Below, piece after piece: positions 22,327 through 31,486 of a DNA stretch of 64,000 bases. How positions within the stretch are numbered: the first letter of the stretch is position 1; each line of letters opens with the position of its first letter. The notes under the pieces are model-generated. The model did not search any database. It was not told the DNA's origin and saw only the letters and a program-made list of their open reading frames with translations. Origin of the DNA: Paenibacillus sp. FSL W8-0426 (lineage in GTDB: Bacteria; Bacillota; Bacilli; Paenibacillales; Paenibacillaceae); contig NZ_CP150203.1 in the NCBI RefSeq assembly GCF_037969725.1, positions 1,008,001 through 1,072,000 on the forward strand, in the 5' to 3' direction. The position numbers and the translations under genes are program-made.

Positions 22327-23616
22327 TCACATTCGTGAGGCGTGGTTAGTTTGTTCGGAATAACCTCTTAAATTCACCGCAAACAACAAGCAGGAGAGCA
22401 GGTAGACTGCGCTCAGCAACAGATAGGGCAGCTGCAAGGAGAGTTCCCGATCCAGCCAGTTTTCGCTAACCCGGACCAATAATCCGCCGAGAAACGTACC
22501 GATGGCGCTAATGCCGAACGAAAGAAAACGAAACACGCTGCCTACTCGGCCCAACAGCTCATTGGGCACCGAACGCTGCAGGATGGAGGAACGGATCACG
22601 TTGTAAACGACGATGAAAAAGGCCGCGCAGAAGTACAATGCCCCCACGGCATAAGCGTTCGTAGTAAGGCCCACCAGACCATAGATTACGCCCATGCTGA
22701 GTACGCATAGCAAGATAAGCTGCTTGGCGTTCCAACGGTTGCGCATCCGGGCTACGGCCTGGCTGCCGATAATGCTGCCCACGGTGGCAATAGCAATGAG
22801 CATGCCGAACGCATGCGGTTCGAGATGCAGCACTTCCCGCACGAAAAAGATTTGCGTCGACAAAATGACGGCATACATCAAGGTCACGGTAACCGATAGC
22901 AGTGCCAAGCCGCGAAGGAAACGATCCTGGATCACGTACCGAATGCCTTCCCCAAGCTCCCGCCGCCAGTTGGTCATGGGCCGATCAGGCTTGGAGGATT
23001 GTCCATGCTCCGGCGCAGCCGGTACATCGAGATTGGCGGTTTGCCCTGGTGTGAAGGTCCCTTTCAATCCGATCAGAAGCAAGACCGCGACAACCGCTGT
23101 AACCGCATCGATGGCAAAAGGAAAGACGATGTGCAGGCCGAGAATGAACCCGCCCAGCGCCACGCCCAGAATGTCGCTCGTGATCAGCTGGCCTGCGGTA
23201 AACTGGCCGTTAGATTTTTCCAGTTTGCGTTCATCCACGATCTGTGGAAGGATCGTCTGCACGGTGCTGTCGAAGATGACCCGGCTGACGCCGATGCCGA
23301 ACATAAACAGGGCCAGCGCCGGAATGCTGATCCATCCGCTCCATACGCACAAGGTCATGAAAACAAGCAGGACCATGCGGACCATGCCGGCACCGACCAA
23401 CAGGTGTTTGCGTGAATAGCGATCGATCAGGACGCCGATGGGCAAACTGAAAAGCAGCCAGGGCAGACGTAACGCGGTCATCGTGATGGACGCATACAGC
23501 GTATCACTGGTGAGGGTGGAAATCAGCCAAGGCACTGCCGCTATGGTGAGACCGTCCCCCAGGAACGTGATGGAGAACGCGGCAAAGAGCTTGGCGTAGT
23601 TCGTTTTGGTTTTCAT
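22327..23616 (-). CDS. MFS transporter, drug-exporter type
   Basis: The start is ATG 23616; the TTG one codon upstream is less likely given GGGAGGTC. The 429-residue protein has about twelve membrane helices in two six-helix halves. G-V-L-I-D-R-Y-S-R-K-H near residue 65 is the conserved loop 2-3 motif of the major facilitator superfamily. A hydrophilic loop with P-E-H-G-Q-S-S-K-P-D-R-P separates the halves. It resembles DHA3-type efflux proteins (macrolide or drug export by proton antiport). No local regulator is seen; substrate unknown. Confidence 0.9.
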   Translation of the reverse strand: MKTKTNYAKLFAAFSITFLGDGLTIAAVPWLISTLTSDTLYASITMTALRLPWLLFSLPIGVLIDRYSRKHLLVGAGMVRMVLLVFMTLCVWSGWISIPALALFMFGIGVSRVIFDSTVQTILPQIVDERKLEKSNGQFTAGQLITSDILGVALGGFILGLHIVFPFAIDAVTAVVAVLLLIGLKGTFTPGQTANLDVPAAPEHGQSSKPDRPMTNWRRELGEGIRYVIQDRFLRGLALLSVTVTLMYAVILSTQIFFVREVLHLEPHAFGMLIAIATVGSIIGSQAVARMRNRWNAKQLILLCVLSMGVIYGLVGLTTNAYAVGALYFCAAFFIVVYNVIRSSILQRSVPNELLGRVGSVFRFLSFGISAIGTFLGGLLVRVSENWLDRELSLQLPYLLLSAVYLLSCLLFAVNLRGYSEQTNHASRM

Positions 23617-23982
23617 CAAGACCTCCCATGTTCAAAAGTATGTATCCCATAAATGAGGCTGCAAGTCCCAGTTTCCATTAAATACAAATTTAGTGGATAT
23701 CGGGAAGGCATTCAAGTGCTTTTTCCGTGCAAGGACACCTGTTCCATTCCCCGAAGGCAGCTTCCGGAAGCTGCCGGACCGTCGCCTAGAGGTATGTTCT
23801 GGACCATAAAGTCCCCTTTCGGACACATCTTTCAAAAAACGCTTACAAATTTCAAAACTGCCCTACCTTTTCCCTTCGGAAGCTGAGATAATGGGGGAGG
23901 TAAACGCGATATTTTTTCGACCAGAACAACATGGATAATCCAAAACTATACCGCTTACATATGAAACGGGAGGAATACACAG
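23617..23982. other. Divergent control region with a perfect palindrome
   Basis: This gap between divergent MFS and galactokinase-like genes has no reading frame of its own. GGCAGCTTCCGGAAGCTGCC at 23756-23775 is a perfect 20-base palindrome, either an operator or an RNA hairpin. No clear -35/-10 pair was found. Confidence 0.5.
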
Positions 23983-25272
23983 ATGACACAGATCACAGAG
24001 ATCATCAGATCGGCAAAGGGACAAGCGTTGCTGGCCCAAATGTACGGAGCGCAGCACGTCGAGGAGCAGGCGGCACGTTACGAGAAGCTGGATGCGTCGT
24101 TCCGGCAGCATTTTGGCGCACAGGACGGAGTGCAATTATTCAGTTCGCCAGGACGCAGCGAGATCGGCGGCAACCATACGGACCATAACCACGGGAAAGT
24201 GCTTGCGGGCAGCATTACGCTGGATACGATTGCAGTGGCCGTGCCGACGGACGACGCCGTGATTACGTTTTATTCCGAGGGATACGACAAAAAGTACGTC
24301 ATCGATCTGGCGGATTTGAAGCCCAACAGCGAAGACGATGGAACAACCGGGCTGATCCGCGGCATGGCAGCGGGCTTCGTGGAGTTCGGATACAACGTTG
24401 GCGGGTTCCAGGCGGACATCTCCAGCAACGTGTTTTCGGCGTCCGGCGTGAGCTCTTCCGCATCGTTCGAGATGCTGATCTGCACGATACTGAACCATTT
24501 TTACAATGAAGGCCGATTGGATGTCGTGACGCTGGCGAAGATCGGACAGTATGCGGAAAATAATTTCTGGAACAAACCGTCCGGCTTGCTTGATCAGATG
24601 GCATGTGCGTACGGCGGACTGATCTCGATCGATTTTGCCAATGCAGCCGAGCCTGTGATCGAACCTGTGAACTGGAACTTCCAGGAGAATGGTTATTCTC
24701 TGGTCATCGTAAATACGGGCGGCAACCATGCCGACCTGACCGAAGATTATGCCTCCGTGCCGAACGAAATGAGAGCGGTGGCCGAGGCGCTCGGCGGAGA
24801 GTACGTTCGCGATATTTCGGAGGAAGACATCTACGCCAAGCTGCCTGCGATACGCGAAGCGGCCGGGGACCGGGCGGTGCTGCGCGCGCTTCATTTCCTG
24901 GAAGAGAACAAACGCGTGGACGGTCAGGTGCAGGCTCTGCGCGAAGGACGTTTCGCAGACTTCCTGTCCCTGATTACGGCATCGGGCAACTCCTCGTGGA
25001 AATGGCTGCAAAACGTATATCAGAGCGGTGCCGTGCGCGAACAGGAAATCTCGGTCGCGCTTGCGCTGACGGAGAACTATTTGGCCCAATTGGGCGATGG
25101 CGCGTGCCGCGTTCATGGCGGCGGTTTCGCCGGCGTTATTCTGGCGATCGTGCCGAACGACAAGGCCGAAGAGTACATGAACTGGATGCGCGGCATGCTG
25201 GATACGCCGGTCATCGTGGTCAACGTGCGCGAACATGGCGCAATCTGTTTGAATGCCGTACTTTCGGCATAA
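23983..25272 (+). CDS. Galactokinase-like GHMP kinase
   Basis: The protein is 429 residues. Motif 1 is S-P-G-R-S-E-I-G-G-N-H-T-D-H-N, a variant of the galactokinase signature GRVNLIGEHTDY. The ATP-binding motif is G-V-S-S-S-A-S-F-E (about 150-158). Motif 3 is G-D-G-A-C-R-V-H-G-G-G-F-A-G near the end. The product would be a sugar 1-phosphate, presumably galactose 1-phosphate, but the changed first motif leaves substrate open. No galT or galE lies nearby. GGGAGGAATACACAG precedes the ATG. A terminator follows, so it is monocistronic. Confidence 0.85.
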   Translation: MTQITEIIRSAKGQALLAQMYGAQHVEEQAARYEKLDASFRQHFGAQDGVQLFSSPGRSEIGGNHTDHNHGKVLAGSITLDTIAVAVPTDDAVITFYSEGYDKKYVIDLADLKPNSEDDGTTGLIRGMAAGFVEFGYNVGGFQADISSNVFSASGVSSSASFEMLICTILNHFYNEGRLDVVTLAKIGQYAENNFWNKPSGLLDQMACAYGGLISIDFANAAEPVIEPVNWNFQENGYSLVIVNTGGNHADLTEDYASVPNEMRAVAEALGGEYVRDISEEDIYAKLPAIREAAGDRAVLRALHFLEENKRVDGQVQALREGRFADFLSLITASGNSSWKWLQNVYQSGAVREQEISVALALTENYLAQLGDGACRVHGGGFAGVILAIVPNDKAEEYMNWMRGMLDTPVIVVNVREHGAICLNAVLSA

Positions 25273-25303
25273 TCCATAATTATATCGCATCGTCCGATCA
25301 GAG

Positions 25304-25342
25304 CGGTTTTGGACTGGTACTTTCCAGTCCAGGCCGTTTTTT
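25304..25342 (+). terminator. Terminator of galactokinase-like gene
   Basis: CGG-GGACTGG-TACTTT-CCAGTCC-CCG forms an interrupted stem followed by TTTTTT, 31 bases after the stop. Confidence 0.85.
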
Positions 25343-25427
25343 CGTTAAGTTGCTTCACTGAGGCAAGGGGGACGGGCGGAATAGGGATGTGGTATGCTCG
25401 GGGATTTTTACCATAGGGTGACAAGCG

Positions 25428-25643
25428 ATGATTCCGACGATCTACGAAATGCAGAATGCGTGCGTGCTGGCAGATGGGGGAACGGTATTCCCTGTATCGC
25501 TCGTCATGGAGCATCCTGCTCAGATCATTCCGATGGCCGATGTGAACGTCCGTTGGCATGATGCTGAATACGGGATCGACAGCGGAGAGGGCCTCTTTTT
25601 GCAGCCGACCGGAATGAATCTTGAAGCGGCGGTGCAGGCCTAA
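25428..25643 (+). CDS. Hypothetical 71-residue protein
   Basis: The frame ATG 25428 to TAA 25641 has a weak ribosome site (AGGGTGACA). The sequence M-I-P-T-I-Y-E-M-Q-N-A, then V-F-P-V-S-L-V-M-E, suggests a small soluble beta protein. The stop codon is the first three bases of a TAACGAAC repeat, which may have truncated it. No family is recognised. Confidence 0.5.
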   Translation: MIPTIYEMQNACVLADGGTVFPVSLVMEHPAQIIPMADVNVRWHDAEYGIDSGEGLFLQPTGMNLEAAVQA

Positions 25644-25826
25644 CGAACATCAGGAACCTTATTTCGGGGAAATGGACAGTCCCGAATTTCTAACGAACAT
25701 CAGCGAGCTTATATGCACCAAAGTAGGCGATCCGGAGCTGATTTTGCACGGATAACGTGTCTCAGGTTCTTTAGAAATGATCGCAGGCACAAACAGGCCA
25801 AATAAGACGTGTCAGGTTCGTTAAGC
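25641..25826. repeat. Cluster of four TAACGAAC-type repeats
   Basis: Two direct units, TAACGAACATCAGGAACC (25641) and TAACGAACATCAGCGAGC (25691), are followed by two units in reverse orientation near 25754-25774 and 25805-25825 (as read on the minus strand, CTAAAGAACCTGAGACACG and TTAACGAACCTGACACG). The facing pairs could fold into large hairpins. No gene lies in the remaining bases to 26010. Confidence 0.7.
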
Positions 25827-26010
25827 CAACTCCGATTCTGGTAACAACAGCCTATACCCATCCAATGAGCCACAGCTCTAATTGGAATGATACGGTGACT
25901 ATTTTCCTGTTTTTGGATGACCAGCTACCTTGGCGGGTATAGATGATCTATAATAGGGGACCGAGCGGGTTGTCGGGGGTTATGTTACAAGATCAGCGCA
26001 TGTGCATGCA

Positions 26011-26053
26011 AAAACAGATTAGACGGGAATGCACCATACCCACCTAATCTGTT
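26011..26053 (-). terminator. Terminator of the 26073-26627 lipoprotein gene
   Basis: On the minus strand AACAGATTAG and CTAATCTGTTTTT pair perfectly around a 21-base loop, 20 bases after the stop codon. Confidence 0.85.
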
Positions 26054-26072
26054 CATGGTCGAATCCAATCCG

Positions 26073-26627
26073 TCAACGGACGGAGTTGGATGATTGGGAT
26101 TCGCCGCTCAGCGTCTGAACCTCTTCCCGAATATAGCGATGATAGTCGTTGAAGCTGTTGATGTGTTGCAGCGCATCCGTTTTAGACGATTGGATCTTGA
26201 TGCTGCCGTCGTTTGCGACCTTTTTCATTTGGGCAAGAACAGTCTGGGAGCCCAGGATGTCGCTGGACATCTCTTGAATACGCTGCAAAAGGGCAGGATG
26301 TCCCTGGTATTGCAGCATTTCAGCCAACGGCCGCATTTCCTCCAGCTTCTGGCTGGAACGATCGAGCACGGTCATGACGCGATCCTCGTCGGTGCGGGCG
26401 CTTAGGGACACCATGCGGTGAATGTGGTCTTTCTCCATGCGCTCCAGCGCTTCCAGGTGGGAAGCTTCCAACCTTTTCAGATCGCCGAAACCTTCGGGCT
26501 GGACAACGTCCGCGTTATTTGCCAATGGGGACGGGCTGCGGTCTGTGTTCGTACATCCCCAGAGCAGCGTACAGCAGACGATTACTGCTCCGGCAGTCAA
26601 CCATGTTCTGGATTTCACCTTGGTCAC
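26073..26627 (-). CDS. Lipoprotein with helical, Met/His-rich domain
   Basis: The protein is 184 residues. A signal peptide ends in the lipobox L-L-W-G-C (about 21-25). The mature part is helical with a repeated heptad feel (L-K-R-L-E-A-S-H-L-E-A-L-E-R-M-E-K-D-H-I-H-R-M), suggesting a coiled coil on the outer face of the membrane. No catalytic motif is seen. It diverges from the membrane-protein gene at 26706. No family name is known to me. Confidence 0.8.
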   Translation of the reverse strand: MTKVKSRTWLTAGAVIVCCTLLWGCTNTDRSPSPLANNADVVQPEGFGDLKRLEASHLEALERMEKDHIHRMVSLSARTDEDRVMTVLDRSSQKLEEMRPLAEMLQYQGHPALLQRIQEMSSDILGSQTVLAQMKKVANDGSIKIQSSKTDALQHINSFNDYHRYIREEVQTLSGESQSSNSVR

Positions 26628-26705
26628 TCCCTCAATATCTTCCTGAACGTAGTATGAACCGCATAATGGAAATTATGCGCGCGGGACCGAAAAGGAGGAA
26701 ATGAG

Positions 26706-27071
26706 ATGAAGCTATACGAGCATCCCCTGATCCGCTGGGGAATCACGCTGTTGTACCCGGCAACAATCTTTTGGTTTAGCAGCTTCGGGCCAATCCTGCA
26801 TTCATGGGAGGGACCCATCGTCTTTGGGGTTGCGTTTTGTTTTTTGTGGAAGGGGATCAAAGAGTTTTTCATATCCACCGCACTGACGTGGTTGGTCGCC
26901 ATCCCATGCTGGTGGTATTTTATCGAGGTTCCCAAACCTTCCGCCGGAGCGGAGAATTTTGCGGCGCATTTGTGGCTGATCGTACTGGTCTACGTAGGCG
27001 TGGTCATGCTCCCGCAGCTGTTGATCCTGACTACGCGCATGAGGATCATGCAGTATTACAACATGCAGTGA
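26706..27071 (+). CDS. Small polytopic membrane protein
   Basis: The protein is 121 residues starting at ATG 26706 behind AAAGGAGGAAATGAG. Three to four hydrophobic helices (about 10-30, 38-52, 55-72, 88-108) have short loops and a basic C-terminus (T-R-M-R-I-M-Q-Y-Y). It has no recognised family, no conserved charged residues inside helices and no neighbouring partner. Function unknown. Confidence 0.75.
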   Translation: MKLYEHPLIRWGITLLYPATIFWFSSFGPILHSWEGPIVFGVAFCFLWKGIKEFFISTALTWLVAIPCWWYFIEVPKPSAGAENFAAHLWLIVLVYVGVVMLPQLLILTTRMRIMQYYNMQ

Positions 27072-27356
27072 GTTAGAGCATGGCTAGGTGCAGATGACTT
27101 TTTCCAAGCTCGAAGGGTTAACTCAAGCTATGAAGCGATGCCAGGCCGGGTTCTAATGAAGTTTTGCAAGTTGTGCAAGAGCATCGGGAGGTACATATGA
27201 GCCAGAGGAAAAATGAGAAATTGTTCGTTTATCGTTGCAGGCGAGAAGACCCCCTTCTCAAAAGCGTCAGCTTTAGGTGAAGGATGAATCGCCATTTTTT
27301 TTCATTCAGAACCGAACATATGTGCTATAATAACTGCAAGAACGGAGGTGTGTGGC

Positions 27357-28550
27357 ATGCTCTTCCATAAAGCATACAAGTATCGGATCTACCCCGATCG
27401 TACACAGCAGCAGTCGATCCATCAGATGTTTGGATGTTGCCGTTTTGTGTTCAACTATTTTCTGGGACAATGGAAGGATACGTTTGACGCCACGGGCAAG
27501 GGCTTGTCGTACCATACTTGTGCCACGCAGCTTCCAGATCTAAAGCAAGAACATCCTTGGTTGAAAAAAACAGATAGTATTGCCCTACAATCGGCTGTTC
27601 GGCATGTAGCCGATAGCTTTGATCGTTTTTTCAAGAAGCAGGCGCTGGCTCCACGTTTCAAAAACCGTAAACATCCAGTGCAAAGCTACACTACCCGATA
27701 CACCAATGGAAATATCGCTGTGAATGGAAATAAGCTGAAGCTCCCCAAGCTGGGGTGGCTGCGGTTTGCAAACTCCCGCCCCTGTGAAGGACGCATTCTC
27801 TCGGCGACGGTACGGCGAAATGCCGCGGGGAAGTATTTTGTTTCGCTCGTCTGTGAAGTGGAGATGGAGCCCTTGCCGGGTAACGAAAAATCGGTAGGGA
27901 TCGATCTGGGACTTCAAACGTTTGCGGTATCCTCCGAGGGTATGCGGGATACTCATCCGAAAGCCTGGAGCCGGTATGAAAAGAAGTTGGCGAGCTGGCA
28001 GCGGAGGCTGGCCCGGCGTACGAAAGACGGTTCCAACTGGCAAAAAGCCAAACGGAAGGTCGCCCTGATCCACGAGAGAATGGCGAATATCCGCCATGAC
28101 TTTTTGCATAAGCTGTCCACCAAGCTGATTCGTGAAAACCAAACGATCAGTATCGAGGACTTAAAGGTGTCTAACATGCTCAAGAATCACAAGCTGGCCA
28201 AATCGATCGCCGATGCGTCCTGGAGTGAGTTCAGAAGGCAGCTCACGTATAAAGCGGAATGGTACGGGCGTACCCTCAAGATTGCGAATACGTTTGCTCC
28301 GACAAGTCAAACCTGCCATGTATGCGGAGCGCTACACCGAGAGGTGAAAGATCTTTCGGTACGGCAATGGGTGTGCCCATCCTGCGAGACCCTCCATGAT
28401 CGGGATGTCAATGCAGCCCGAAACATTAAGGATGTTGCCATATCAATCGTCATATCGCCCGAGAACTGTGGGGACCACAGGGATCGCTTGGTCCACTTCG
28501 AACCAAGGGGTTCGATTACCCAAGAATCCCCCACTTCAAGCGAAGGCTAA
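27357..28550 (+). CDS. tnpB: TnpB RNA-guided nuclease
   Basis: The start is ATG 27357, eight bases after GGAGG. The 397-residue protein has an N-terminal helix-turn-helix-like region (Y-K-Y-R-I-Y-P-D-R). The split RuvC nuclease has D183 in G-I-D-L-G, E267 in I-S-I-E-D-L and [11 protein letters not shown] zinc finger C-H-V-C..C-P-S-C lies between the last two. All catalytic residues are present, so the protein is probably active. TnpB cuts DNA guided by an RNA transcribed from the element's right end. The last codons overlap that RNA. Confidence 0.95.
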   Translation: MLFHKAYKYRIYPDRTQQQSIHQMFGCCRFVFNYFLGQWKDTFDATGKGLSYHTCATQLPDLKQEHPWLKKTDSIALQSAVRHVADSFDRFFKKQALAPRFKNRKHPVQSYTTRYTNGNIAVNGNKLKLPKLGWLRFANSRPCEGRILSATVRRNAAGKYFVSLVCEVEMEPLPGNEKSVGIDLGLQTFAVSSEGMRDTHPKAWSRYEKKLASWQRRLARRTKDGSNWQKAKRKVALIHERMANIRHDFLHKLSTKLIRENQTISIEDLKVSNMLKNHKLAKSIADASWSEFRRQLTYKAEWYGRTLKIANTFAPTSQTCHVCGALHREVKDLSVRQWVCPSCETLHDRDVNAARNIKDVAISIVISPENCGDHRDRLVHFEPRGSITQESPTSSEG

Positions 28551-28568
28551 AGTGGTGGGAGTGTTCAA
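28440..28568 (+). ncRNA. Probable omega-RNA (reRNA) of TnpB
   Basis: In this family the guide RNA scaffold spans the 3' end of tnpB and the right end. The hairpin CCCACTTCAAGCG/GGCTAAAGTGGTGGG and the terminal GTGTTCA fit the scaffold end. The bases right after 28568 (ATGCGGGATTTG..) would then be the current guide. The 5' limit is an estimate. Confidence 0.55.
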
Positions 28569-28730
28569 TGCGGGATTTGTTATCAGGCCGGGAGATTCAA
28601 GTCCCCTTATTGGGTTATACATGTTCCGTGGCTCTGGCCGATGGCCAGCCTGCTGGTTACCAAGATCGATTCGTTATTCCATGCCTGATGATCTTTGCGG
28701 TCCATGCCATAACGTTCCGTCCCAAACGAA

Positions 28731-28780
28731 TACAACACCCCCTGTCATGGCCTGCGTCCAATGAATATGGGGGTGTTTTG
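28731..28780. terminator. Hairpin with T-run between tnpB and ger operon
   Basis: CAACACCCCC pairs with GGGGGTGTTTTG around a 26-base loop. The T-run favours termination of plus-strand transcripts. The minus strand has only a weak T-run, so ger operon termination here is uncertain. Confidence 0.5.
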
Positions 28781-28823
28781 CTATTCCTGGATACCGAGCC
28801 GATCCGGTATCAACAGGATGAAG

Positions 28824-29987
28824 CTATACTTTTCTTTTATATTTTCCGGTATATGGGATCGTCAGGTGAATGTCGAGTTTCCGGATGGAGTCTTCATCGA
28901 TGATCAGCCTGCTCCCGTCGTTGGACAGCTTGCGCCATAGCTTCGGATGTTGGCGGTACAGTTCTTCTTCCAGCCCGAAGATGTCGATCCCTCGCTTCAA
29001 GCCGTGGCGGTAGGTTTGCAGTATCTGCTCCCGCAGCTTGACCTCGCTCATCGCGACCATTTCGTCATACGAGATAGGCACCAGATATTCGTACAACGCG
29101 GTCAGGTACTTGGCTTTGATATCAAACGCAACGTGGTTTCCTTGAACGATCGGTTTGATTTTGATCTTGGGCAGACCAACGCTTAACGCGCCGTAGATTT
29201 CGCCGTCCTTTTGCAGGAGCAGGGCAGCCCTTCTCATGTCCTTCCGCAGCCAATGATAGCCCGGAAGCTGGCTATGGGGGAAATACTCGAACGAGGAACC
29301 CGACTTTTCGAAAAATGCCCCTTCGATATAAAACAGATCTTGCTTCTTTTCGTTCTCCGTCCAATGGTTGTCATTCAGCGCGATACATGGCAAATAGGTG
29401 GTCGTTGCCGGATCGTTGTGCGTGGCGATCAGCTGAAAGCCGAGCACTGGAGGAAAAAGGGATTCTTCCATGTAGCTTGGCAGCGGATTATGGAGAATGC
29501 TGTCCAGCGGACTCAAGTTGTAGATGGATGTTGCGCTCAAAATTTTTTCCAAAGGCTCCCGCGTGCCGTATACCCAGACCGTATATCTGGATTCGGGAAA
29601 ACGCCCCACCATATCAAAAACTTCTTTAATATGTTTGCTGGTCAACACGCTCTCGGCCATGACGATGGAAGTGACGTGCCCCCACGCGATGTGCAGCTGG
29701 GATGTTCGGAACAGCTCGTTCAGGGCAAGACTTAGCGTTTTGCCTTCGGCATGGCCGACCCATACGGGAGGCGGCGAAGACGTTTTGCCGGAACCTTCGC
29801 TTTTGGCGATGCTTGAAAAATCCAGGGACTGCATGTATAGATGGTACATTCCGTCTTTGTAGTCGATGCCGAATGCTTTGGCGTAATCCACTTGTTGAAT
29901 TTCGAATGAACTCCAGCACCCGCTTGTAAGAAGACACAGGGACAACGACACCATGCCAAGCAAACTTCTGCGCAGCATATGTTTCAT
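28824..29987 (-). CDS. Germination receptor lipoprotein, GerC subunit
   Basis: A 387-residue protein. A signal peptide with lipobox L-L-T-S-G-C-W (about 20-25) is followed by the Ger(x)C family domain order: E-I-Q-Q-V-D-Y-A-K-A-F-G-I-D near the start and R-G-I-D-I-F-G-L-E-E near the end. It anchors to the outer face of the spore inner membrane with the A and B subunits and helps sense nutrients. The ATG overlaps the gerA stop (ATGA). It is last of three genes. Confidence 0.93.
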   Translation of the reverse strand: MKHMLRRSLLGMVSLSLCLLTSGCWSSFEIQQVDYAKAFGIDYKDGMYHLYMQSLDFSSIAKSEGSGKTSSPPPVWVGHAEGKTLSLALNELFRTSQLHIAWGHVTSIVMAESVLTSKHIKEVFDMVGRFPESRYTVWVYGTREPLEKILSATSIYNLSPLDSILHNPLPSYMEESLFPPVLGFQLIATHNDPATTTYLPCIALNDNHWTENEKKQDLFYIEGAFFEKSGSSFEYFPHSQLPGYHWLRKDMRRAALLLQKDGEIYGALSVGLPKIKIKPIVQGNHVAFDIKAKYLTALYEYLVPISYDEMVAMSEVKLREQILQTYRHGLKRGIDIFGLEEELYRQHPKLWRKLSNDGSRLIIDEDSIRKLDIHLTIPYTGKYKRKV

Positions 29988-31486
29988 GGCCGCTTTCCTT
30001 TCTTGTTCGGCTCCTGTGTTTCCAGATAGACGGGCCTGCGTTTGTTGAACCCTTTAGGCAGCTTGAAGAGCGCCGCGACGGCTTGTTTGAAATTCAGCGG
30101 AGTCAATGGCGTCAAGTAGGGAATGCCGAACGATTTGAGGTCTGTCAGGTAGATCAGGAACAGGATCAGTGACAGGATGAATCCAAAAATGCCCAGAGAA
30201 GCGCCGAGCACGTAACAAAGGAAACGCAGTATAAGGACGGAACTGGTCATCACCTGGTTGACGACGGTTGCTCCGGCGACGACGGTGACCGCAATGACGA
30301 CGATCATCAGCGGCGAGACCATGCCGGCGCGGATGGCCGAATCCCCGATGATCAGGCCGCCAACGACGGTCAGCGTCTGCCCGATCGCGCTGGGCAAACG
30401 TACCCCGGCCTCCCGGAACAGCTCCATCAACAGCATGATCAGGAACATTTCCACACCGGATTCCATAGGCAGCCCCATCCGTCCGACAGAGATGGTGGCG
30501 ACGAGCGGAAACGGAAGCTGATCCATATGGTACGAAGTCAGCGCGATATAGAAACCCGGAAGGAAGATCGTGGTCAGCAGGCCAAAAAAGCGCAGCAAAC
30601 GCCCCGTGTTCACCGACAGGAAAGGGAAATTGGCATCCTCCGGCGATTTGAGCAGCAGGAACAGGTTCACCGGACCGATAATGACGCTTGGGTTTCCGTC
30701 CACGATCAGAATAAAACGTCCGTTGAGCAAGCATTCGGCGGCAAAGTCAGGTCGCCCCGTATAATGGGTTACCGGGAACAGCGTGACTTTTGAGGGAGAC
30801 AACAATTCTTCCAGTTGGTTGGCGGTGATAAGCCGTTCGGTCTTGATATGCCGAAGACGGTTCTGGACATGTTCGATGAGTTCCGGATTGGCGATGTTTT
30901 TGAGATACATGAGCGCGACCTTCGTCGGGGACCGCGTGCCGATGACTTCGAAGTTGCAGGCAAGCTGGGCGGTGCGCACACGCGAGCGGATGAGGGCCAC
31001 ATTGACCGCGATCGGTTCGATGAATCCGTCTTTGGCTCCGCGAATGGATACCTCGGTCGAGGACTCGTCCGGGGTACGGGTCGGCATATTCGAGATGTCG
31101 ATGCTCCATATCGCCTGCAGGGAAGGGATTGCGATGAGCATGTGGCCTTCAAACACGCGAACGGACATCAGTTCGGTGCCGAAAGCCGGGTCCTGCAAAT
31201 CAAGGCGCGTCCACTGGATGCGCACGGCTTTTTCGATATCCGAAACGCGAAGGAAGCGGGTATCCTCGTAGGCATCGACCATGGCGGGCAGAATGGTCTC
31301 TTGGATCTCCTTGCTGTTTACCATGCCGCTGCAATAAACCATGACGATTTGGGCAGGAGCGTCCCCGATCATGTGGCTGGCGATGATTACGTCGTCGGAG
31401 CCTGAGAAGAATGTTCGCAGGTTATGTTCGTTCAACCGGAATGGTTCGGCGCGGTTATTTGTGTTGGATGGAGTCGTGACTGCCAT
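29984..31486 (-). CDS. Germination receptor GerA subunit
   Basis: A 500-residue protein of the GerA family. The N-terminal soluble half (about 1-290) has V-R-V-F-E-G-H-M-L-I-A and L-R-H-I-K-T-E-R-L. The C-terminal half has about five membrane helices, with S-Y-H-M-D-Q-L-P-F-P-L-V-A and M-G-L-P-M-E-S-G-V-E conserved in the family. It forms the ion-channel core of the germinant receptor. AAGGAGGT precedes ATG 31486 inside the upstream gene. The first 32 bases overlap gerB. Confidence 0.95.
   Translation of the reverse strand: MAVTTPSNTNNRAEPFRLNEHNLRTFFSGSDDVIIASHMIGDAPAQIVMVYCSGMVNSKEIQETILPAMVDAYEDTRFLRVSDIEKAVRIQWTRLDLQDPAFGTELMSVRVFEGHMLIAIPSLQAIWSIDISNMPTRTPDESSTEVSIRGAKDGFIEPIAVNVALIRSRVRTAQLACNFEVIGTRSPTKVALMYLKNIANPELIEHVQNRLRHIKTERLITANQLEELLSPSKVTLFPVTHYTGRPDFAAECLLNGRFILIVDGNPSVIIGPVNLFLLLKSPEDANFPFLSVNTGRLLRFFGLLTTIFLPGFYIALTSYHMDQLPFPLVATISVGRMGLPMESGVEMFLIMLLMELFREAGVRLPSAIGQTLTVVGGLIIGDSAIRAGMVSPLMIVVIAVTVVAGATVVNQVMTSSVLILRFLCYVLGASLGIFGFILSLILFLIYLTDLKSFGIPYLTPLTPLNFKQAVAALFKLPKGFNKRRPVYLETQEPNKKGKRP

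Larger units (their letters stand above)
27240..28568 (+). mobile_element. IS200/IS605-group element with tnpB only
   Basis: The left side carries GAGAAG-ACCCCC-TTCTC and a second imperfect hairpin (AAAGCGTCAGCTTT), followed by GGATGAATCGCC. The right side ends with CCCACTTCAAGCG..GTGGTGGGAGTGTTCA. Both are typical of this group; the exact left boundary is uncertain. There is no TnpA transposase, so the element could move only with help in trans. It sits between a membrane-protein gene and the ger operon without breaking a visible gene. Confidence 0.75.

Noticed and set aside
24136..25290. 384-codon minus-strand frame opposite the galactokinase-like gene
   Set aside because: It is the antisense shadow of a clear GHMP kinase, His/Arg-rich, without a ribosome site or family motif.
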